A DNA stretch of 11,830 bases. Source: Candidatus Poseidoniales archaeon (lineage in GTDB: Archaea; Thermoplasmatota; Poseidoniia; Poseidoniales; Poseidoniaceae). Made by a program: the position numbers and the translations under genes. The stretch covers positions 7,874-19,703 of the forward strand of contig QQSA01000009.1 in the NCBI GenBank assembly GCA_003602535.1, read 5' to 3'. This document shows, piece after piece, positions 4,532 to 11,384 of the stretch. The notes beneath the pieces were generated by a model. That model was not told where the DNA came from. It saw nothing but the letters and a program-made list of their open reading frames with translations, and ran no database searches. The first letter of the stretch is position 1. Every line of letters begins with the position of its first letter.

Positions 4532-7477
4532 TCAAGCGTCTCCAAAGCCACCTAAGCCGCCTTCACCATCGGAACCTCTCATCACATAGAATGCGGCTCC
4601 TGCAATTGCAATAATCCCTAGAACAGCTAATCCGATGTATGTCATCATATCACTAGATGGACCGCTGGACGAAACCGTGTTACTAGATTCTTCTAATGTA
4701 ATCGAAATAGATTCTTCATATGTTTGCGAACCGTATGTATCCATTGCCTTTACTAGTAATTCGTGGGATCCCAATGCAATGTGGCTTTTGATGGTGAAGG
4801 TCTTAGAATAGGTTCCGTCACCATTGGATGTCATTGTATACCAGGTCGCAGATTTTCCAGGAGGTGCTAAATTTCCTAATTTTACTTTGACCCAAAATAA
4901 CCCATCATAATCTTCAACAGCGATAGTCAAAGTATATTCTACATCTTCGTCATCAATTTCAACGGTTATTGGATCTCCAATATCGATTAATGGTGGTTCA
5001 TTCATAACTTTGATAGAAACATCGGCATCATCTGGTGACTCGATATGGTATTGGCCGGATGAGGCGGTCCTTTGCACTGTGATGGCAGATTCATAATTAT
5101 CCACCATTCTAATTTTCAAGTTATGATCGCCAGGGCTTATACCGCCCGGTATTAGCACCTGTCCTGCCCAAATATCTCCAATTCTGTTTAACTCAGAGAG
5201 GTTTCCTCCATATTCTCGCATGTCGACGCTAACTGAAGATACACCATGTCCATCGATAACTTCAGCATTAATCAGTATCATTTCCCCTCTTGAAATCATA
5301 GATGGAACTAATTCAATTGATGTCAATCTTGGAGCTTGGTTCAAAACAGTGATGTTTGCAGATTCAGTATCGCTTGCATCAAAGATGTCAGTCACAGTTA
5401 CATTGATCGGCAACTCACCAAATTCTAATCCCGAAACGACGACTTCAGCAGTCCATATGTCATCACCTATTACTCGGTCTCCATTCAAACCTCTGTCGTT
5501 GAATTCAATTAACTCAAATCCTGCAATCATGTCTGAATTAGCAACAACTTTGTCTACATTGAAGTCAATATCTGAAACGGTTACTTCGATATTCCCTGGG
5601 ACTCCTCCTTCGTTAGAAATTACTCCTTGTGCCAAATTTATCGATTCAATTACAGGATCGCTGTTGTCGTGGACTGATATAATGGATGGAGAAAGGACAC
5701 GATTAACTGATTGATTTTCAGTTAGATTGACCAGTTGTCCCTCATCTCCAAATTCGACTTGCAATGTACGATTAATCTGAACATTTAATCCTGATAAAGG
5801 ACCATCAGTAATCAAGTTACCATTAGCAAAACCTGTGACATTCATCGAGTATATTCCTGTCCATGCAACCGTGTCGACCATATGTCCGTCCATAGCGATA
5901 GTTTGTTCATCTCCTGTAGTAACAGTCAAAATCATGCCATCTTGGTGATCAAGAGTAAATACGTCGCCAGAAACAGCATCTACGGGGGCAAATCCAGACT
6001 CTCTGTTAATGCTGACATCTCCTATTCCTTCTTCAACAGTTGGCGCTTCAGGCTCGTTTTGAATAGGTGAGTTTGGATGATATTCGTCGCCACTACTCGG
6101 ATCTGGTCCTGTTTGACTCCAAACCGTTCTGATTGTTCGATTATCCCAGTCTGCTTGTATTGCATCATATGACCAAGACTCATTGTAGTGCGCTCCAGAT
6201 CCCAAATCTGAATTTGGAAGAGCGGCAATTCCAGTAATGTTGAACCATTCTTCTTGATGGACGATGATTACATCAAATTCAGCACCGGTATCATTTTCCT
6301 GCACCATGCTATCCTCAATGGTTCTAACAACTCCGAAGTTTCCTTGCGCATCTCCTGTAATAATCCCGTCAACATGTAAGTCATCAACGGTTACTATGCC
6401 ATCTTCTTGCTCCTGGTGGAAATCGTATATTGTTCCGTTAATTTGCACGCTTGCGTTTTCATCATCTCCTGAAAATCCAAATGTACCATGTCCAATCATT
6501 CTGTTCAGGTGATCGACACGTTCTCCATCCTCCCATCTCTCTAAAGATTCGAATTGATCAAGAGAAATATCCATTCGACTATCATTATTCTCTACAATCA
6601 AATCGGCAGTAGCTTCGAATTGTGTATGTGATAATCGCCTGGTTCCGTTGGAATCCCATGTTTCAATCAATAGTACTGCTAATTCACCATCGAGATTCAT
6701 CATTTCATCTTCCGAGTCTGATAGAACAGAAATCGTACCATTAGCCTCGAGTCTGAATCTTTCATCGATTATTCCATTTACCATTGAACGATTAATCCAT
6801 GCGTCACTGACAGTACCTTCAATTTCTACATCATTATCATCGGCATAATTCATGACTACTATGTCGCCACTTCCTCTGGCATCAAAGAGTTGCCCTGTCA
6901 TGATGCCATCAACGGTTGTCTCATTCTTCCAAACCGAATCCAGATCTAACATTAGAGAAAGCCCATTGTCTGCGGTATTAGTTACGATAAATAGGCTACC
7001 ATTGCCCATTTCCCATGATTCAAGAGTATCGCCAATTCTTTGTTGCCATCCTTGACCATTGAATATCAAAATATATTTTTGAGTTCCATTTTCGTTTTCC
7101 CATTGCTGATTCATTTCCCAATGAGAATTCAGAGTAACTTCATGGTCGGCTAATGGTTGACCCCACAGCCCTACAGTTACAGAACGAGAAACAGTACCTG
7201 CATCAATAGTGATAGTATCGCCATGTGCGAGAGATGTATTGGCGATGATTCGTAGATTTTCACCTGTAGTGTCGAAGATTAGATCTACATCCAATTCCAT
7301 TCCATCGTGAATGTGTGTTAAATTAATTTCAGATAGTTCGACATCACCTGATATGACATACGCATGTTCTGAAGTCCAATCAACATTGATTGTAACAGGA
7401 GAGGTTTCATCCGCATTCGCAATCGGAATAAAAGAGGTCAAAAAAAGCAGAATTAGCAGACTAGCCCTTGCCTTCAT
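4532..7477 (-). CDS. Large secreted, membrane-anchored surface protein with Ig-like domains
   Basis: A 981-residue protein that I cannot match to a named family. Residues 1-22 are a signal peptide (MKARASLLILLFLTSFIPIA, cleavage likely near ANA-DE). About 25-600 is an acidic, beta-rich region full of NGT/NRS-type sequons; I count more than 20 N-glycosylation motifs in the whole protein. Three Ig/cadherin-like beta-sandwich segments follow at about 606-712 (with NDRGLNGDRVIGDDIWTAEV), 713-826 and 827-930. A Ser-rich spacer leads to one transmembrane helix (about 946-966) and a short Gly-rich tail, GSDGEGGLGGFGDA. The layout suggests a cell-surface protein anchored by its C-terminus with the bulk outside. 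No enzymatic motif is visible. It starts 46 bases after the stop of the upstream small gene and has no clear promoter of its own, so cotranscription is likely. Confidence 0.75.
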   Translation of the reverse strand: MKARASLLILLFLTSFIPIANADETSPVTINVDWTSEHAYVISGDVELSEINLTHIHDGMELDVDLIFDTTGENLRIIANTSLAHGDTITIDAGTVSRSVTVGLWGQPLADHEVTLNSHWEMNQQWENENGTQKYILIFNGQGWQQRIGDTLESWEMGNGSLFIVTNTADNGLSLMLDLDSVWKNETTVDGIMTGQLFDARGSGDIVVMNYADDNDVEIEGTVSDAWINRSMVNGIIDERFRLEANGTISVLSDSEDEMMNLDGELAVLLIETWDSNGTRRLSHTQFEATADLIVENNDSRMDISLDQFESLERWEDGERVDHLNRMIGHGTFGFSGDDENASVQINGTIYDFHQEQEDGIVTVDDLHVDGIITGDAQGNFGVVRTIEDSMVQENDTGAEFDVIIVHQEEWFNITGIAALPNSDLGSGAHYNESWSYDAIQADWDNRTIRTVWSQTGPDPSSGDEYHPNSPIQNEPEAPTVEEGIGDVSINRESGFAPVDAVSGDVFTLDHQDGMILTVTTGDEQTIAMDGHMVDTVAWTGIYSMNVTGFANGNLITDGPLSGLNVQINRTLQVEFGDEGQLVNLTENQSVNRVLSPSIISVHDNSDPVIESINLAQGVISNEGGVPGNIEVTVSDIDFNVDKVVANSDMIAGFELIEFNDRGLNGDRVIGDDIWTAEVVVSGLEFGELPINVTVTDIFDASDTESANITVLNQAPRLTSIELVPSMISRGEMILINAEVIDGHGVSSVSVDMREYGGNLSELNRIGDIWAGQVLIPGGISPGDHNLKIRMVDNYESAITVQRTASSGQYHIESPDDADVSIKVMNEPPLIDIGDPITVEIDDEDVEYTLTIAVEDYDGLFWVKVKLGNLAPPGKSATWYTMTSNGDGTYSKTFTIKSHIALGSHELLVKAMDTYGSQTYEESISITLEESSNTVSSSGPSSDMMTYIGLAVLGIIAIAGAAFYVMRGSDGEGGLGGFGDA

Positions 7478-7523
7478 ATTACTATGGTGTACCTGCTACT
7501 CTTCAAGACTTGTGGGGCGATGT

Positions 7524-7946
7524 TCATCCCCAATGGTCTGAAGTGAAAGCATTTGGATTGACCGGTTTGTCACCTTCGCGCATCCAAATACTGCCTGCAT
7601 CACCGTATACATCACCGAATGGGTCGACTTCTATGACTTCGACTTCTCGGTTCATGTATGCCTCTACACGCTCACGTAGTTCAGGTTTGAAGCGCCAGTA
7701 GTGGATTCTCCATTCACGACCATCCCAAAGGGTTGTTTCTTCAGATTCTGTGGTTAGCAAATCATAATCTTGGAACATGTAAAACAGGTTACGATCGGTT
7801 GGTTCTAGTGCATTATCGATGATTCTATCATAGAATCCAAAGAACCCCAATGCGTGTTCTGCCATGCCACAAGCGACTTCTGGATCCATCTCCATGTCGA
7901 TATGTTGACGTATTGCTTCAGTTAATTCTGCCATTGTCATTCCCAT
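7524..7946 (-). CDS. Conserved archaeal protein of unknown function (DUF6015-like)
   Basis: A 140-residue acidic cytosolic protein with no membrane segment. The N-terminal part is helical (ELTEAIRQHIDMEMDPEVA). Residues 34-84 form a strongly patterned block, FFGFYDRIIDNALEPTDRN followed by LLTTESEETTLWDGREWRIH, that I recall from small Thermoplasmata/Euryarchaeota proteins labelled DUF6015; this naming is from memory. The tail (about 100-140) is less regular and rich in Asp, Gly and Trp. GGTGAT lies 3 bases before the ATG at 7944-7946 and 9 before the ATG at 7938-7940, so the start could be either. The gene is divergent from the ureohydrolase gene and upstream of the surface-protein gene. Confidence 0.65.
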   Translation of the reverse strand: MGMTMAELTEAIRQHIDMEMDPEVACGMAEHALGFFGFYDRIIDNALEPTDRNLFYMFQDYDLLTTESEETTLWDGREWRIHYWRFKPELRERVEAYMNREVEVIEVDPFGDVYGDAGSIWMREGDKPVNPNAFTSDHWG

Positions 7947-7999
7947 GATATCACCGCCGCGCTGGAGTTAATGTCGGCCAACTTTACTCCGCTGCGCAG

Positions 8000-8010
8000 T
8001 AATATGTATA
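8000..8010. promoter_or_regulatory. Possible TATA element in the divergent 7947-8089 gap
   Basis: TAATATGTATA reads TATA-like on both strands. On the minus strand it is about 60 bases upstream of the DUF6015-like gene, which fits a leader with a ribosome-binding site. On the plus strand it is about 85 bases upstream of the ureohydrolase gene, which would need a long leader. The minus-strand reading is preferred. Confidence 0.35.
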
Positions 8011-8089
8011 GGTCGAAGTCCCTAATTAACCCAGCGATGAATTTGGGCCAATCGAGTAGTTCAAAGGGGAAATCGGACCCGCAAGGAAC

Positions 8090-8980
8090 ATGGATGAGCA
8101 GTTCGCCGAGGGTAATTTCCTTGGTTTACCCGATTTGGGAGGTGAAGCTGATATCATAATCGCCTCAATCCCTTATGAACTTACGACATCCTACGGCCAG
8201 GGCACTGCTAGAGGTCCTGCGGCATGTATAGAAGCATCTGGACAGGTTGAATTATTCGATGAATTACTTGGAGAAGAGTTACCTGCAGGGGCAATAATTC
8301 GGACTGTCGAACCATGGGATGGAGAAGGCGATTCATTACAACAACAATTGGACAGCATAGGTGATTATGCATCTAAACAATATGCAAACGATTCGTTTCC
8401 TATATTCTTAGGCGGAGAACATGGAATCTTACCCGGAATACTTCGGGGATGCCCAGAAAAAGTGTCTTTGATCCAAATCGACGCTCATGCAGATTTGCGC
8501 GATGAATTGGATGGAGAGCCTTATTCTCACGCCTGCGCCATAGCTCGTTCCCTCGATGAGGGGGCTATCGGAGTTCATCAAGTTGGAATTAGGGCATATT
8601 GTCGCCAGGAAGCAGATTACATCGAGAGTGATGACCGAGTTAACACCTGGTTTGCTCGAGATGTAATGAGCCCATGCACTGGCGAAAAGGCATGGAATGA
8701 GTGGTTAGAAGCAATTGCAAAAATCGAAGGTCCTGTACATTTGACAATCGATATCGATGGTCTTGATGGGTCTTTAGTACCGGCAACAGGAACTCCAGTT
8801 CCTGGTGGATTATCGTTCTGGCATGTAATTCAAACAATCGAGACTGCGTTTGCAAATTGCAATATTATCAGCGCAGATGTAAATGAAATTGTACCGGAAG
8901 ATGGAACACCATTAACTCAATTCACAGCCGCTATGATAGCGACTAAGGTCGCTGCAGCAAGAATTGCTAGTAGGAGATGA
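8090..8980 (+). CDS. speB: Agmatinase/arginase-family ureohydrolase
   Basis: A 296-residue binuclear-manganese ureohydrolase, most likely splitting agmatine (or aminopropylagmatine) into urea and a polyamine. Metal ligands are visible: H111 in GGEH, D131, H133 and D135 in DAHADLR, and D221 and D223 in DIDGLDG. The family's usual DIDxxDP has Gly instead of Pro at 227, and the following PATGTPVPGG (231-240) is normal. E266 in DVNEIVPEDG takes the place of the late acidic residue. SHACA (146-150) replaces the more common agmatinase SHGT. The N-terminal IPYELTTSYGQGTARGPAA (27-45) and QVELFD resemble ureohydrolases that I recall lying beside deoxyhypusine-synthase-like genes in Bacteroidetes. AAGGA precedes the ATG closely. 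The gene ends 4 bases before the SpeD-DHS fusion gene, whose ribosome-binding site lies inside its last codons, so the two products are expected to work in one pathway. Confidence 0.85.
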   Translation: MDEQFAEGNFLGLPDLGGEADIIIASIPYELTTSYGQGTARGPAACIEASGQVELFDELLGEELPAGAIIRTVEPWDGEGDSLQQQLDSIGDYASKQYANDSFPIFLGGEHGILPGILRGCPEKVSLIQIDAHADLRDELDGEPYSHACAIARSLDEGAIGVHQVGIRAYCRQEADYIESDDRVNTWFARDVMSPCTGEKAWNEWLEAIAKIEGPVHLTIDIDGLDGSLVPATGTPVPGGLSFWHVIQTIETAFANCNIISADVNEIVPEDGTPLTQFTAAMIATKVAAARIASRR

Positions 8981-8984
8981 TAAG

Positions 8985-10280
8985 ATGGCTCATGGCGCTC
9001 ATATTATGCTAGATTGCACCGGGGCTATTGGTGTTGAAGGCTCATGGATGCTTTCTTTGATGGAGAAAGCAGTTGATTCGTCTGGAGCCCGTAGAGTTCA
9101 TTCCCACAACGAAGATTTTGATGGTAGCGTTTCCCCCTTAGGTTTCGCATCAGTAGTGTTACTGGATGAGAGCCATGTTAGCGCGCATTGTTATTCTGAT
9201 AGAGGATGGCTTGCAATCGATGCATTTACCTGTGGTGACACAGACCCTGCTAGGATTATCGAAGTCATAGAAAAAGATCTCAAAGCAACATTTCCAGATA
9301 TCACAATCCATAGAAGAAAGCGTGTTGAAAGATTCCTTACTGAACCAGTTAACGGTGGAGTAAGGGGTTTCGTAGACCGTCATTTCAATCATTTCAATGC
9401 GGGTTCATTGAGGGATTGTGCACAATCTCTAGATAAATTTCTCACCGATGGTGGCAGACTGATGGTCACTCTTGCAGGGGCGATGAGTACTGCAGAGATT
9501 GGGCGTTCTTTAGCACCATTAATCCGTGCAGGTAAGGTGCATGCAATCACTTGCACAGGTGCAAATTTGGAAGAAGATGTATTCAATTTAGTTGCACATT
9601 CCCACTATCGAAGAATTCCCGAATGGAGAAATCTTACCGAGCAACAAGAAGCTGATTTGCACTCTAATGGCTACAATAGAGTAACAGATACATGTATTCC
9701 GGAAGAAGAGGCAATTCGCCATATCGAAGATAAAATTCTCAAACAATGGCAAAGCAATCAAGCATTTCCACATGAACATTTGATGGCAATACTCGACGAT
9801 TTAGAAGCAGATATTCCTCGTACCGATTCTTGGTTAATCGCAGCTAGAGATGCCGGTATTCCTGTATATGTTCCTGGTTGGGAAGATTCAACACTCGGCA
9901 ACATTTTCGCAGCACACTGTATCAAAGGAGATGTTGAACAGAGTTCAGTAAAAGGCGGCATTGAATATATGATGCACTTGGCTGATTGGTACATGAATGC
10001 GGAACACCCAATCGGTTTCTTACAAATTGGAGGAGGAATTGCAGGGGATTTCCCAATCTGTGTAGTTCCAATGCTAAGACAAGATATGCAAGAAAAAGCA
10101 CCATTGTGGGGCTGGTTTGCCCAAATCTCAGAATCTACTACCTCTTATGGAGGATATTCTGGCGCCCCTCCTAGTGAGAAGATCACCTGGGGTAAATTAG
10201 CACCAGGTACGCCGATGCATATGATTGAGTCAGATGCAACAATTGTGGCGCCAATTCTATTCTCTTACATTTTGAATTAA
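8985..10280 (+). CDS. Fusion of SpeD-like pyruvoyl decarboxylase and deoxyhypusine-synthase-like domain
   Basis: A 431-residue two-domain protein. A TTG-started frame opens at 8964, but GGAGATGAT just before the ATG at 8985 sets the start. Residues 1-115 match S-adenosylmethionine decarboxylase (SpeD). E62-S63 is the self-cleavage pair that would yield a pyruvoyl group, followed by H68 and FTCG with C83, the same spacing and even numbering as the Thermotoga enzyme. After H68 the canonical TWPE is CYSD. Residues 127-431 match deoxyhypusine-synthase-like proteins: HFNHFNAGSL, MVTLAGAMSTAEIG, TCTGANLEEDVFNLVAHSHY, PVYVPGWEDSTLGNIF, QIGGGIAGDFPICVVPML, TTSYGGYSGA and ITWGKL. In true deoxyhypusine synthase the glycine loop is GGGVVKHH with the catalytic lysine; here that position is G354. 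Self-cleavage at 62/63 would leave the DHS-like domain on the pyruvoyl alpha chain. It probably acts in polyamine synthesis with the upstream ureohydrolase. The exact reactions are unknown, and a true hypusine role is unlikely. Confidence 0.9.
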   Translation: MAHGAHIMLDCTGAIGVEGSWMLSLMEKAVDSSGARRVHSHNEDFDGSVSPLGFASVVLLDESHVSAHCYSDRGWLAIDAFTCGDTDPARIIEVIEKDLKATFPDITIHRRKRVERFLTEPVNGGVRGFVDRHFNHFNAGSLRDCAQSLDKFLTDGGRLMVTLAGAMSTAEIGRSLAPLIRAGKVHAITCTGANLEEDVFNLVAHSHYRRIPEWRNLTEQQEADLHSNGYNRVTDTCIPEEEAIRHIEDKILKQWQSNQAFPHEHLMAILDDLEADIPRTDSWLIAARDAGIPVYVPGWEDSTLGNIFAAHCIKGDVEQSSVKGGIEYMMHLADWYMNAEHPIGFLQIGGGIAGDFPICVVPMLRQDMQEKAPLWGWFAQISESTTSYGGYSGAPPSEKITWGKLAPGTPMHMIESDATIVAPILFSYILN

Positions 10281-11314
10281 TTACTAGATGCCTTTTTGCC
10301 CATTCCTAACACAGAGATGGCGATATAAATAAAGGAATAAATCATCAAAAACCACCATATCATTCCAAGTCCATATGAATAATCATCAGGCTCCTCCCAA
10401 TTTTCATTAAGCCTGAATAAATGATTAAAATCGGGAATCAATAACCAGTATAGAACGAGTCCAAACACAATGATTCCTGCCATGATACTACTTAGCAAGT
10501 TATCCAAAAATGAAATCTTAGATGTCAAATCATCATCTAATTTCACAACTCCAATATTCTGTAGCAGTAAAAATGTTTTAATCGACAATATTAACAAACA
10601 AAATATGAATGAAAAAATCATGAAAATTTTGATTATAGTCCCTGCATTATCCCAACCATTGTACCAAACATATGTCTCTTCCATATCCTCTAAACTCTCA
10701 GCACATTCTTCTTCCCACTCTTTTTTCTGCTCGCTATCAAACCATTCTGGGGGGTCATCACAAGATTTTTCTTGCACTGCGATCAGTTCCTCCATTTGAA
10801 TTAGCATAGTCGAATATTCTTCACCATCGTAAGTTATCCTGGTGTACTCCTCTCCTTTCAGATTTTCATCCCAGCAACTACCTGCTCTTGTGTCCCTTTC
10901 TGAAACTCGTATCACAGAAGAAGTTCCAAAACTCCATGTATCTCCTGAACCAGTTCCATCAGATAGATCGCAACCTGTTCTCTCCTCGTCCTCGTATTCT
11001 TCCCACCAATCTGCAGTATACCATTCATCAGAATTCAATCCAGTGAATAATAGCATTAACATAACAAATGTGGCGAACAAAGCAGAAACTTGGAGACCTC
11101 CATATTCAAGGATATTCTTTCCATCCTGCCGATTAAATCTCTTTTTCATTTCAGTAGTCCTAGTTTTCTTTTGAGTGGTCCGAGGTCTCCTTTTCTTCTT
11201 AGGTGCCTCTCCCCATTCGTACTCATTTCCACAATGAGGACAATCGAAGAGGCCGAATGCATCATCGTCCATCTCAACATCTTCACTACAATGTGGGCAT
11301 TCAATTACTACCAT
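10277..11314 (-). CDS. Zinc-ribbon, four-helix membrane protein of unknown function
   Basis: A 345-residue protein. The N-terminus is a zinc ribbon with C6-P-H-C9 and C25-P-H-C28, followed by a very basic stretch (39-62) that should stay in the cytoplasm. Transmembrane helices are predicted by eye at about 74-93, 226-248, 274-293 and 316-336. The 130-residue loop between helices 1 and 2 is strongly acidic and should lie outside; its four cysteines (C115, C147, C185, C204) could make two disulfides. I do not recognise a family beyond the ribbon and would not assign a function. The stop codon overlaps the end of the convergent fusion gene by 4 bases through the shared TTAA. There is no ribosome-binding site before the ATG, and a TATA box lies about 27 bases upstream, so the mRNA is probably leaderless. 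Confidence 0.72.
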   Translation of the reverse strand: MVVIECPHCSEDVEMDDDAFGLFDCPHCGNEYEWGEAPKKKRRPRTTQKKTRTTEMKKRFNRQDGKNILEYGGLQVSALFATFVMLMLLFTGLNSDEWYTADWWEEYEDEERTGCDLSDGTGSGDTWSFGTSSVIRVSERDTRAGSCWDENLKGEEYTRITYDGEEYSTMLIQMEELIAVQEKSCDDPPEWFDSEQKKEWEEECAESLEDMEETYVWYNGWDNAGTIIKIFMIFSFIFCLLILSIKTFLLLQNIGVVKLDDDLTSKISFLDNLLSSIMAGIIVFGLVLYWLLIPDFNHLFRLNENWEEPDDYSYGLGMIWWFLMIYSFIYIAISVLGMGKKASSN

Positions 11315-11337
11315 GTAACAAGTAAAATCTACTTGCG

Positions 11338-11344
11338 ATATAAG
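11338..11344 (-). promoter_or_regulatory. TATA box in the 70-base divergent gap
   Basis: Minus-strand CTTATAT is centred about 27 bases before the zinc-ribbon gene's ATG, the spacing expected for leaderless archaeal transcripts. The same bases read GATATAAG on the plus strand, about 44 bases before the M14 peptidase ATG, so one element could serve both directions; that second use is less certain. Confidence 0.5.
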
Positions 11345-11384
11345 TAATCGCCCGGCAAAATCATTGAATAGTCAAATTGATGTT

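Noticed and set aside
5220..5714. Plus-strand frame of 164 codons antisense to the surface protein
   Set aside because: It is Ser/Thr-rich mirror coding of a beta-rich acidic protein, without domain, signal or ribosome-binding site.
8985..10280. Annotating the fusion gene simply as deoxyhypusine synthase
   Set aside because: The N-terminal 115 residues are a SpeD-like domain, and the catalytic lysine of deoxyhypusine synthase is absent.
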